Assembly (NCBI GenBank): GCA_035772735.1
Contig: JASDFA010000016.1
Coordinates: forward strand, 175,713,001 to 175,777,000
Origin: Datura wrightii
Lineage: Eukaryota > Streptophyta > Magnoliopsida > Solanales > Solanaceae
Length of the DNA stretch: 64,000 nucleotides
Reading direction: 5' to 3'
Below, piece after piece: positions 11,906 through 22,527 of this stretch. A model generated the notes under the pieces. The model did not search any database, was not told the DNA's origin, and saw nothing but the letters and a program-made list of their open reading frames with translations. The stretch's first letter is position 1, and the number at the start of each line of letters is the position of its first letter. A program made the position numbers and the translations under genes.

Positions 11906-14169
11906 TGTAACACCCCAAAAGTTTCTAAGATCAGACCCTAGGCTTGAAGTACAAATTCACAAGGAAAGTGCAAATTTCACTATAGAACGAGTCATGGTAC
12001 AACTCGTTAAGTGACTCCAAATTTCGTGGTAAGACTTGTGGCAAGTAGTCAATGAGGTCCTTTTCAGAGCTCCGAGGTAACAACCCATGTCATGACTCGT
12101 GGGGTGAGGAGATGAGTCGTGGGGTCCTTATCACGAGCAGCAACCTGAAATGTTAGGACTCTAGTGGATAAGGGACATCACGACTCATTAAGTCCGGTCA
12201 TGAGTCGTCTTGAGAGTCATCAAGGGGAAGTTCAGCCATAAAGGTTTTAGTGATGATGGATGGAGACCACGAACTATTAGGTGAGGCAATGACCCATTGT
12301 GTCAGTCGTTGGATGGATGTTCAAGGATTTGGATAAGTGTTGACAACGAGTGAACATGACGAGCCATTTAGTGAAGTAACGACTCATCCGGTCAGTCGTG
12401 GGAAGGAGGAGTAGGATTTTTGGGCTTATGTGATAATGGAAGGAGTAACGAGTCGTTAAATTAGATAGCAACTCATGAAGTCCATTGTTAATAGGTTAAA
12501 GGAATTTTTTGAGAAAGGTTCCAGTGCACTAACACTTGGTACCATGAGTCATTGTCAAACCTACAACTTGTGGAGTGCCTCGTGGGACTGGCAGATGATT
12601 TTTCCTACGTTTTTCCAAGGGTGTTTTCATAAAATCCTAAGCTTCTAACTCTTAAACTATGTCGTTTTGAATATTAGATAGGTCGTTTTAAAGGGTTTCT
12701 TCTAGTGTAATCACTCATTCCCTCAAAATAACCTCTCAAACTATTCTTCCTCCTCTTTTTTAAGCTTAAGGATCATCTAAGGTGCCTTTCAAGCTGCAAT
12801 CTTCAGGATCTTTTGGGAGTCCTTTCTAGTCATGTATGTGGATTGCAACAAGGATTTTCTTCCATCCTAGTGCCCCAAACTTATATACTATAAACCCAAA
12901 TCCTTTGCTTCTAGAAAACAATGTTCTACTGTTTCAATTTATGTATGAATTCTCATATATTATCCCTAAATTCTAAGAACCCTCATGATTAATAGTAGTC
13001 TATTCTTGTGAAGTTACTTTCACCTTCTCGAATTATGTGTGTGATGTGTGATAGATTGAATGTGGGATTTCACCATGAGTTAGTCGAGAGGTTCAAATGG
13101 GATTTCATAAATTATTCACATCTCTTTTCAAGAACCTGCATCCTTGTTTAAAGTATATGTATATCGTTTGGGTCCACGCGTACCTAGAATATATGTTATA
13201 TTATATGTGTTGGAACACGATTAGAAATTATGGGCTTTGACCAATGTGAAGTATGTACATGTTTTCACTATGATTTTATTGTAAATGTTTTGGGTATGAG
13301 TTGAATCTATGTAGCCTTCATGAATCCAAAATATATGCTATATAATGTGAATTTGAGATTTAAATATTGTGGACATGTTTAAAGTATGATCTGATCCTAT
13401 CAATGCCTAATGAAAGTAGAACGTATGATTTAAACGATAGTTCGAGACTATGATTATAAAGCTTGAGAATGATCCTTCAAACTTTTGGGCTTGTTGTTAG
13501 TAGAAAGTAACCTTAATCAACTCTAAATGAATTTAGTATGATATTCAGTATCAAGTAAATAGTTGAATGCCCATGTCTGTGATTAGCTGAAGTGACTTAG
13601 TCTAGACGAATGACGTCAGACCAATAACCTCCATGTTCTAGTTTATCGGGACTCTCCATAGACAAGAATGTCTCCCCTCAGTCAGTCAGAATGTTCCCCT
13701 TAGCTTAGTCAGGGATTCTCATTAGCAAAGAATGTCTCCCTTAGCTCAATCACGATTTCATTAGCAGAGAATGTCTCCCTTAGCTCAGTCAGGAATTCAC
13801 ATTAGCAAAGAATGTCTCCCTTAGCTTGGTCAGGGACTCTCCCTAGCAGAGAATGTTTCCCTTAGTAAGTCAGAGACACTCCATAGTAGAGAACCTCTCC
13901 CTGAGTTTAGTCCATAATATCAGTTCAGTTCAGCTCTGTATAGACTCATATTTCAGTTTAAATCAGATTTAGAAGAATTCAGTCTCAATTATCAGCAGAT
14001 GGTCTATAAAGTATATGATAACAGTTACAGCTTTAGTTCTCAGTATATGTATAGCACATGACCCCTATGTATCAGTTTGATTATACTTCAGTAAATGTTT
14101 TCTAATAAAGGCTTCATGTCAATACATGTGTTTTTCTCAAAGAAGGGTCATTATATATTCAGTGATGTA
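11906..14169 (+). repeat. left LTR of D, first part
   Basis: The first 700 bp carries about a dozen ACGACTCGT/GAGTCGT-type words. 12650-12740 (TCCTAAGCTTCT, AAACTATGTCGTTTT) is conserved with LTRs of I and E and may be the core promoter. A minisatellite follows at 13645-13915. The LTR is broken at 14169 by A, which duplicated ATGTA, and resumes at 23953. Confidence 0.85.
13645..13915 (+). repeat. LTR minisatellite, about 7 units
   Basis: Imperfect tandem units of roughly 40-45 bp built around CAGAGAATGTCTCCCTTAG followed by CTCAGTCAGGGATTCTCATT. Seven GAATGT(CT)CC-type cores are countable here. The matching array in the right LTR (28570-28930) has nine. Confidence 0.85.
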
Positions 14170-15586
14170 TGTTCGCGTGATTTGTGGGTATATAAAACGA
14201 CACGCAAGTGCACGTGGTCGAACAAGTAGTAAGTGGCTTTAGTAAGCCATATCGATCCCACAGAGACTTGGATGAAGTGCAATCTGCTCAAGTGTACTAT
14301 ATTTTACTTCTAAAAATGCAGACAACAGTGTAACCAAGAGTTCGATAGTTTGTTTTATAATTTTTATACTAAAGCTAAAACAATTATCTACTTTGAGTCT
14401 AAACTATGAATGAGAGCATGCTGAGGCTAAACGAACATGTAATGAATTTAATTATCATTATACTTTGGTAAATCTTTTCCTCCGGTTGCTAGCCAAGAAC
14501 AATTGCCAAGAGATTAAAACTCTCGTATTTAACCTCACTTAAGAATCATGAACCATCCACCTACATTTCTGTGATTAAATGCAATTCATGTTCTAGCCAT
14601 ACAAACCTGGTTCCTAAATTGACTAATACGACTTTCAGGTATATTTCTATCCTAAAAATAAATCAATACTCAATTTGCCCAAACCAAGTAAAGAACATAT
14701 CCTATTAATTCACAACTTTCCAATTTCTTGCTCTCTCGAGTGAAACTGGACTTTTTGGATGTACGTTAACGTAGGCCACACATTAATGTAGTAAGAACAA
14801 GAATTAATAGAACAACATGGAAGAAAAGATGAAAAACCAAAGAATCAATGATCACATTTCATCACAATTGTTCATAACCTCAGCAAGAAGAGGAATTAGC
14901 CACTCATTTGTGGATTAAACATCTTAAAATGAATGTTAATCATACAAGCAATTGAATTAAAAAAGAAAGAAAGAGAGAAAAAAACCCTGATATTTTCGTC
15001 CCTCAACTGCCTGTAACCCACGTTCTTGCTCCACCATGTCAGAATATTGAAAAATGAACCTAAGTGTTCTATTTATACTGCTGGGAATTTTTTCCGGAAT
15101 AACGAGCAACGTGTCACGGAGTGCATCGCGGAGCACTGCCTCCGTGACACGCTACGAACGCGGACCCTCACTGGAACTGGGGGTCCAGGAATTAAAGCTC
15201 AACGTGGCACGTCGCGCAATGTGGAGCCAAGACATCGTGCCGCGGACCAGATGCGGACCCTCTCTGGAATTTGGGCGAATTTTCCCTATCCAGGCAGAAG
15301 GCCTCCGCGATGGCAACGTGACACGGCTCCATCGCGGAGCCCCTTTAATTCATGCTGTCCAATGCTTTATCCCTTGCTCGCATCCAAGTCCAACCCCGAT
15401 ATCATCCAACATGCATTTTAGCTTCCCGAAATTACATTTGACCTACAAAACAATGCTAATCATGTTGGTTAGTATAAATTCACATTTTATTACCAATTAC
15501 ATGAGAATGTATACACATTGGTAGATAAACAAGGCGAAAATGGTACTTTTGAGTATCACTTGGGCATATAAATTTGCTCAAGATCA
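14170..15586 (-). repeat. 3' LTR of A
   Basis: 1417 bp. On the plus strand it starts TGTTCGCGTG and ends AAGATCA, so TG...CA ends are intact. Nearly identical to 22528-23947 except in the CG-rich promoter part (15100-15360). ORFs called here on either strand are not conserved as proteins. Confidence 0.9.
15070..15151 (-). promoter_or_regulatory. LTR core promoter with hairpin and ABRE-like box
   Basis: Minus-strand TATAAATA at 15077-15070. Upstream of it lies a perfect 12 bp inverted repeat, CGTGTCACGGAG (15110-15121) and CTCCGTGACACG (15140-15151), with an 18 base loop. ACGTGTC (15109-15115) matches the plant ABA-response consensus ACGTGKC, and ACGTGGC occurs near 15202. The same layout is in the other copies: TATA at 23431, 43533, 54792 and 59673. 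Confidence 0.6.
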
Positions 15587-15602
15587 CTTACCCCACACTT
15601 AA
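15587..15602 (-). promoter_or_regulatory. polypurine tract of A
   Basis: Minus strand AAGTGTGGGGTAAG sits directly against the 3' LTR start TGATCTTG. B (44052-44063) and C (60192-60203) have the same. Confidence 0.7.
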
Positions 15603-17452
15603 ATCCTTGTTCGTCCTCGAACAACAATCCTACACTTCATGCAATTTACATCCCAACCTCGCTACTTTGGTTCGACAATTTAGGCTACAGTCATACTGAT
15701 TATTCAATACAGCAAATCATCAAGAAAACATGCATGGTCTTATCAATGCAATGACCTTCAATACATTAAGACCCCCTAGACTTTAAGAATCGACTCCCGA
15801 TATTGGCAAACTCATGCAAATCAGCTGATCAAGATATCCGACACGAAAATTAATCTTTCATCAAGCATGTGCCCTCACAACACAAGAGAATCTTCCCCTT
15901 TTTGCTCATATGACTCACAAAAATTCAAGCAGGGGCATGTAAAAACAATTTCGCTCTCTCTCCCAAAAGAATTCACATGCATCATGTCATGACCCATAAG
16001 CTTGCCCTTAGTGTATTACTCCACTAATATAAAGAACTGCGATGTAAGATCATGTAGGACTTTAATGGGTTGTAATGGAAGCTACGGAACTAGTAAATAT
16101 TGGGTCAGCCAATAATAGCCACTAGCATCCTTAAGCGCCTTTTCAACACATCCCATCAACTCATGGACATTGTTTCTTTTTTTTTTTCATCATCCCATTC
16201 TTGATGATTTTCTTTAGTATGGCCCATCGTATTAAGCACACTTGACACAACAACAAATATTACTCATGCACCTTCATTATAGTTTATTTATAGCAAGTGC
16301 TCCTTCAACCTTTTCTTTTCTTCCCTCACTCTGCTTTTCTTTTTCTTTTCACCATTCTCACTCTTTGACACTTTGGGAAAATGATTTTCTCTTCTTAAGC
16401 GCTAAAGAGTTTTGTATAGACTTTACGGCTAATGAAAAGAAGGAATTAAGCTCGGTTTACACTTCATGACAAAAGGAAAAAATAATAGGCTAAAGGCTCA
16501 ACGGGCTGACTAGGGTATATAATCAAGGTGTGTACGACAAGGAAAAATAGAAACTCTCGGTTAAAACAAAGAAATGCCTACATCCTTTCCTACAATACAC
16601 CTCCTTCATTTTGTTTTGTACACACACCAGGCAAGTTCTAGACACTTCACAATAGCATGGAATAACAACACCTCACTTCACACTTTTTGCACATGCTCAA
16701 TTCAAGATGTATTCACAGACTCTTCAATCAGCTAATTACAGGAATTCAAACATTAAGCCTCAATCACACTGAATCGAACTCTATGGCCTAGGTATCTCAA
16801 CATATTTACAAAGTTTGCATGCTTTCATACGAATCACCTTTGCATTTTAAATATCATGTACAACACGCAACCAGAATTTTGCAACCATACAGTAACTACA
16901 GGTTTTGGGATGCAACCCACCAAAGAAAAAAACTGAAAAATAATTGAAACAAATCTACTCCTAACGACTACATTTCCCTTAAGACGGTCGTCATCCATCC
17001 ATCATAGGGAACGGTCACTCCTATGACTTCGGTTCAATGAGACCATTCTCTGTAAAAGAACCAAACACAAATGCCGAGAAACCCAAGAAGTAAAAAAAAC
17101 TATTGAAAATATCGATCATTTTGATAGAAAAAATATGTACAAAATATTTTCAATTTTTTTTTTTAAAATATCGATCATTTCGATAACAAAAATATGTATA
17201 GAATCAGAATCAGCTAGCAACATTCAGCAACACACATCAATTTCACATAAATTTACAAACAGAACAACAACTTAAAAATTCACAACTCACAAGGACAAAC
17301 AAATTTGCACATACACGACAACAGAATAGAGCATACATACAAAACAGCCCAGCCCAGCACCTAACTACTCCCACCCCACACTTAGCTCGAACACTGTCCC
17401 CAGTGTTCACAAAAATTAAAATAGCACAAAATCAGGTGGTGGAACTCCCTGA
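15603..17452 (-). other. long untranslated region after ORF3 of A
   Basis: About 1.85 kb without supported coding sequence, conserved in B (44064-45848) and C (60204-61992). Visible items: CT-rich blocks near 16300-16360, an ATCGATCATTT direct repeat near 17112 and 17170, a conserved AAGACGGTCGTCATCCATCC block near 16980, and a second PPT-like CACCCCACACTT at 17372-17383. Conservation without an ORF suggests RNA or cis function, but none is identified. Confidence 0.55.
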
Positions 17453-18650
17453 TCAGTCAAAGTATTCCACTTCTTCGTCGGGTGCTGCTGCTTCATCTCC
17501 CATGTCTGAGTCGCCCCCGTCGTCATCATCGAACTCCACATCGGAGTCCTCCCGACGTGTCTCCTCATTTGTGGGGACATCATCATCTGTGGGCTCTACA
17601 AATGCTGGCCCCACTCGGTATAGAGCCCTGGCGTTTTCGCCGAAAGGGTAGTCTAGCTCGAGCTGCCATAGCTCCTCCTCTGTCGCCGGCCTCCCTCCTA
17701 TCCTCAGCTGGAGCATCTGCATCCAATACATCAGAGCCATATACTAGTCATCAAGTGCGTGTCGCTCGCCAAGTGTAAGCACTGGCCCGTGGGTGGTGTC
17801 GGGAGCCTTAGTTTTAGTAACATCTAAGGCCCGCCGCTCTATCTGCGGGATATAGTCAAGGGCCTCCTCCTCGACATCTAGGCCCCTGAGGAAGGTGGTG
17901 AGTAGTCCACCAAAGCCAAACTTATGCCCCTGGTGCAACCGGGCTCTCTTCATGGCGGAGATAATTACCGCCCCCACGTTGATCTCCAACCCTTTCATCA
18001 GGGCGTACACCAGGCATACACGATCCCGGGTTACATCTGTCATATGTACCCCCGGGATTAGGCATGAGCAGACTATCTTCAGCCAGATTCGGGCTTCCCT
18101 GTTCATCTGTGAATATGGCAAAGTCTGGTTGTAGCCCCTCTCTTTGTGTCTGCTCCATCTAGTACTGTCTAATGTACGCATACAGTGGGGTAATGTTCAG
18201 CTGTCGGAGTATGTGGGCGTCTGTGTCCCGCGCTCCTATGATGGCATTGAGGTGGTGGGGCTCCAAGGTGACTATTTGCCCTCTGATCTTGATGGTGTGA
18301 CTTCTGATAGTCGGGTTCCAATTGGCACAGAATTCTCGAACCAAGTGCAGATTGCATTCCTTGGGCTCTTCAAAGATGAAATTTAGCCCAGCTGCCTCGA
18401 TTCGGTGGACCATCCTAGGGAACTCCTATGCCAATAGTTCCCGTTCTATTTGCTCCTCGGGGAAATATTTGTTTTCTTTGAGCTTCGCGTACCACTTTTT
18501 CCCCTCATCAGTCACCCATCTTGTTCCGTATTGGCGGCGTTGGCCGCGTAGAACTGCTGGTGCTGCTGGGACTGCTGTGCCCAGTCTAATTCGCTTCCTT
18601 CCAGCGCCCAAAGTTGATGCGCCTTTTCCTTTCTCTTGCCGACTTGCCAT
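17453..18650 (-). pseudogene. ORF3 of A (PF20167-like), broken
   Basis: ATG at 18650-18648 gives MASRQEKGKG and a basic start, then RRQYGTRWVTDEGKKWY, RIEAAGLNFIFEEPKECNLHLVREF, WNPTIRSHTIKIRGQIVTL, HHLNAIIGARDTDAH. A TAG at 18426 replaces a glutamine codon present in C. A deletion near 18175 shifts the frame; the rest follows in 17744-18181 (NREARIWLKIVCSCLIPG, MKGLEINVGAVIISAMKRAR, GGLLTTFLRGLDVEEEALDYI). A TAG at 17744 (CAG in C) is followed by the last 95 codons with an Asp/Glu-rich tail ending EEVEYFD. No transmembrane helix or DDE motif is evident. It occupies the place of the Athila env-like ORF. Function unknown. Confidence 0.75.
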
Positions 18651-18655
18651 TTTAC

Positions 18656-18742
18656 CTGTCAACCCAAGTAAACAAGATCAATGTTAAGCTAACGGATATT
18701 AACTTTGGCTAAGGTTGGGTTAAGCTAGGTTACCCCACACTT
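18656..18742 (-). promoter_or_regulatory. splice-acceptor-like site and PPT-like motif before ORF3 of A
   Basis: Minus strand: AAGTGTGGGGTA (18742-18731), then GCTTAACATTGATCTTG, a T-rich stretch, and GGGTTGACAG ending at 18656. The ORF3 ATG begins at 18650, five bases beyond the AG. B and C keep the same order and spacing, which supports a 3' splice site for an ORF3 mRNA. No donor has been located. Confidence 0.45.
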
Positions 18743-19996
18743 AGTCCTTAGCTACAGTTACAACAATACGGCAAGATTATCTTTATTTACACACAATGAC
18801 CAACTATACAATCATGCTTAGTGCGTTCGAAAAATTCAATGGTATATCTTCTGTGTACTACTCAGACTTCGTACAGCCAATCACAATCACTACCATCGCT
18901 AACATTTTACCCATCGCACTTAGCAAAGTAAAACAAAGAAACAAAAACAACAACAAAAATTTATCTACACGAACCTATACAACCAACCAAATTCTTACAA
19001 GTTTCACATTCCCTTAACCCAAGAATCCGTCGTTCTATTAACATCCTAACAATTAGTACATCGACTCATCTCATTCAACATTTACATCCCGGCATGAAAC
19101 TCACAAGTTCACTGCATTTTCAACTTCAAATTAAACATACAAGCCTTAGAATGGATATTATCAAGCAAATTCGATTAATTTATGCAATTGACAAGTTCAA
19201 GCAATCATAACGACATTCCGAACATTCATCAACAACAATTAAAATTGAATTCATGATTAATTTCTACTTAGGGCAATTTAGCTCACCTCACATGCTCAAT
19301 ATCGAAGAAAATCGACAAGAATTGAGAGGAAATCAAAAAACATACCTTGACTTTGAAGAATCGAAGAAAACTTTGTTGAATTTCTTGCCTTACTCCGTGT
19401 CATGTTGATGGGGGATGGGTTTGGGGGGTTTGGTCGTGGAGAGATTAAAAAATGAGGGAAAAGGGAGGGTTTTCGGGGTTAAATAGTAGGGAAATCGCGC
19501 GGGTCACCCGGCGACCCGGTGTGACCCGTCACGATATACAAGGCAACGTGTCACGGAGTGCATCGCGGTGCACTGCCTCCGTGACACGGAGCCATCGCGA
19601 AACTGTTCTGGAAATTTTTAAAATTTCTGGATTATACCTCAACGTGTCACGGAGGTAACGCGAAGGTCCACCTCCGTGACACGGAGCTGTCACCTCAACT
19701 CACTGTTTGCCACTTTTTATTAATTATCATACCTTGACTTTTTCTTCGCGATTCCGTGCATATTTTTCTCCGTTTGACCCGAAATTCATCTCACTATACA
19801 AAATTGGTTAGAATTATAGGTTTCACTCTAACTACAAATAAAACAAAAACTAAAATGAAATTTTTTTGTAGTAAATCAAGAAAAAGAAAAAGAAAAGAAA
19901 AATCTATTTACACTTTACAAAAAGAAAGAAAAATTTTTTCACGGGTTGCCTCCCGTGCAGCGCCTGGTTTACCATCGCGGCTCGACGTCGTTAAGC
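18743..19996 (-). other. pol-ORF3 spacer of A with two hairpins
   Basis: No protein is supported. Hairpin 1: CGTGTCACGGAG 19547-19558 with CTCCGTGACACG 19577-19588. Hairpin 2: 19643-19654 with 19672-19683. Both use exactly the arms seen in the LTR promoter. Minus-strand TATTTAAC (19485-19478) lies about 60 bp downstream of the hairpins, so the arrangement repeats that of the LTR. The rest (18743-19400) is AT-rich. The segment next to pol (about 19935-19990) contains the Athila-typical GGGTTGCCTCCCGTGCAGCG. Confidence 0.55.
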
Positions 19997-20884
19997 TCAA
20001 TTGTCCTCTAGGGTGACGGACGATTTCTCTCGATTACCGTCCTCCCCCCAGTAGTGCTTACACCTTTTCGGTGGTTTTCCCATTAACTCCCGTGAATCCT
20101 TAATCTGCTTATCATTGCCTTGATCAATCACATTGATCACCGAGAGTTCTTCTTGCACCATCGGGAGCTTGGGTGCCTTGTACACATCGAACACCTCCAC
20201 CTTGTCATGTGCTCGCATTGTTAGCTGCCCCGCAGCTACGTCAATTAGTGCTTTCCCGGTTGCCAAGAAAGGACGTCCCAAAATAAATGGGACTTCCGCG
20301 TCTGGTTCAAAATCCAACACGACTAAATCTACCGGGAAAATTAAGGAGCCAACTTGCACCAGAACGTCCTCCACAATGCCATCAGGTGTGGCTAAGGATC
20401 GATCCACCAATTGCAAGATTACAGTTGTGGGTCTAGGACTCCCTAGACCCAACTTTCTGAATATCGAAGACGGCATCAAATTTATGGTCGCTCCCAAATC
20501 ACACAATCCACGAGCTCGGATGCTCTGCCCAATAGTAATCTGGATAGTAAAGCTCCCAGGGTCTTTGAGCTTTGTGGGCAATCTATTTTGAATCCGGGAA
20601 GTGCACTCCTCCGTTAGAGCCACCGTACCATACTCAGTCAACCGACTTTTGTTTGCCACGATGTCCTTTATATACTTAGCATATTTCAGCACTCCCTGCA
20701 AAACATCAACAAGAGGTAAGTTAATATGTACCTGTTTCAGCACCTCCATGAATTTCTTGAAACACGCCTCCTCCTTGTGTTTCTTTAGTCGTTGAGGGAA
20801 TGGGGGTGGAGGTCTTTCTAATTCAGCTTCCTTAGTCTTCCCCCTTTCAGTACTTTGCTCCCTCTCAACTTCTGCTGCTCCCGA
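19997..20884 (-). pseudogene. protease fused in frame to pol C-terminal tail, element A
   Basis: From the TAG at 20885-20887 the frame stays open to the stop at 19997. It contains FKKFMEVLKQVHINLPLVDVLQ, LPTKLKDPGSFTIQITIG, the aspartic-protease motif CDLGATINLMPSSIF (D near 20503) and FILGRPFLATGKALIDV. After SRELMGK the sequence passes directly to RCKHYWGEDG and ends in TLEDN. In B that tail (RCKHYWGKDG...TLEDD) lies about 3 kb further on, after RT, RNase H and INT. The junction, near 20070, preserves the frame. Protease would process Gag; the fused tail has no known activity alone. The intact frame over about 290 codons suggests either recent origin or selection. Confidence 0.85.
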
Positions 20885-22393
20885 CTATTGAGGTGGTCTT
20901 TTTGGTTCCACCTCTTTCAGCTGCAAACCACTCCTTGTGGTCACTGCATTTACCTGCTTGGGATTGGGATCCGTGTCGCTCGGCAGTCCTCCTCTAGGCC
21001 ATGTGTTTTGGGCACTAGCAAATTGCCCAAATTGATATTCAAGTGCCTTGGTAGCTAACTGGTTGTTTTTCACTTCGGCTGCCAATTTCACATAGTCAGC
21101 TTGCAATTGAGCTTGGTTAGCTATCATGGTCTTGAACATCTCCTCAATGCTGGGTGATGGTGGTGGAGGAGGTGCATTGTTGTTTCTGAATTGTGCTTGA
21201 TAATTTTGCTGCCTTCCTTGGTTCCTTTGCACACCCTAACCCGAACTTTGGCCCTGATGGTTGTTGCTACCCCATGAGAAATTAGGGTGATTCCTCCAAT
21301 TGGAATTGTAGCTACTACCATACTGTTGGTGGTTCCTTTGCGCATTACCCACAAAGTTTACCGAGTCAAGATTGGCTCCACAACACTCAGCTGAGTGCTC
21401 ACTGCTTCCACACACTTCACACCACATTTGCTGTACTGCATTAACTGGGGCTTGAGGCTGGTTCAATGTCATGTTGCTGAAGTGGGTGTTAAGTTGATTT
21501 TGCAATGCAGCTATCTGTGCAGCGATAGCTGTAAACCCATCCACTTCAAGCATTCCTGCTGCTTTCCTTGTCCCGCCTCTTGATGAATCAGCATTCCATT
21601 CTGGATTGCCCTGCGAAATACGGTTCAACAAGGTGTACAGCTCCCCATACGTTTTCTCCAGCGCTTGGCCTCCAGCTGCTGAGTCTAGCAATATTTTGGT
21701 GTGGGGTTCCAAACCCTCTATAAAAGTGTGCACCAGCACATCATTGGACTGGTGATGATGAGGACAATCCCGCAACATGGACTTGAATCTCTCCCAGGCC
21801 TGATATAAATTTTCTCCCTCTCTCTGTTTGAAACTTAGAATTTGACTTCTAAGTCTTGCTGTTTTACCGGAGGGAAAAAACCGTATCAAGAATTTCCTTG
21901 CAAGATCATCCCACGTAGAAATAGAATTTGGTGGCTCAGCTTTCAACCACCTCTTGGCTTCTCCCAATAGTGAGAATGGGAACAATGTAAGCCAGACATA
22001 ATCTGATGACACTCCAGCGGGGATGTAAGTGTCACTTATCTCCAAAATATTTTGGAGATGCTGCTGTGGATCTTCATGAGGGAGACCGGTAAACTGCCCG
22101 CTAGTGTGCAGCAACTGCACCATATTCTGTTTAAGTTCAAATCTCCCTCCTGGCTCAGGTTTGCGGATACTAGATGTAACATTATTGGCATGTGGGATTG
22201 CCACCTCGCTAATCGGCCGAGCTGCTACTTCTTCGGGCACTAACACTGCCCGTACTACCGGTGGATTTTGTTGTTGCTCCATGATCGTCTGTCTGAGCAA
22301 CTGCAGCTTTCTTTGTAGAGCTTCTCTCCGTTTCCTGTGAAATATCCTTTCTGGCTCTATATACGATTCCACCAGCTCCTTGTCTCTTGCCAG
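20885..22393 (-). pseudogene. gag of element A, two stops
   Basis: Capsid/nucleocapsid polyprotein of Athila type. Capsid blocks: FELKQNMVQLLHTSGQF, GLPHEDPQQHLQNILEI, LTLFPFSLLGEAKRWLKAEP, WDDLARKFLIRFFP, LSFKQREGENLYQAWERFK. A CCHC knuckle CEVCGSSEHSAECC follows (C-x2-C-x4-H-x4-C), then an Asn/Gln-rich stretch and a coiled-coil-like segment (EMFKTMIANQAQLQADYVKL). TAG at 21236-21238 stands where B has CAG, and TAG at 20885-20887 where B has CAA. No ATG covers the conserved first 35 or so residues: the frame opens after TGA at 22399-22397 with ACA CTG, so CTG at 22393 or GTG at 22372 is the earliest start. Gag binds the element RNA and forms particles. Confidence 0.85.
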
Positions 22394-22503
22394 TGTTCAA
22401 CAGAAGTTAAGTCTGCAAAATACAGGCTAAGACCAAGTTGTCAACACTAAGAAAATAAAAATACAGTAAATTAACACTTAAAACAAATTCACCAATTGCC
22501 AAG

Positions 22504-22521
22504 TCCCAGGCAACGGCGCCA
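22504..22521 (-). other. primer-binding site of A (tRNA-Asp)
   Basis: Plus strand TCCCAGGCAACGGCGCCA equals the 3' end of plant tRNA-Asp (TCCCCGGCAACGGCGCCA) with one mismatch. It lies six bases inside the 5' LTR edge at 22528. tRNA-Asp priming is usual for Athila-type elements. Confidence 0.85.
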
Positions 22522-22527
22522 AAAACT

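Noticed and set aside
13645..13915. Regular repeats with spacer-like segments, CRISPR-like at first glance
   Set aside because: Imperfect contiguous minisatellite inside a plant LTR, present in both LTRs of D; no distinct spacers.
15026..15524. Overlapping ORFs of 131 and 156 codons (and 23387-23726)
   Set aside because: They lie inside the A LTRs across the hairpin promoter block and shift between copies; no protein family recognised.
22504..22521. tRNA-Asp-like sequence (also 53865-53882)
   Set aside because: Only the 3' 18 bases match; these are retrotransposon primer-binding sites, not tRNA genes.
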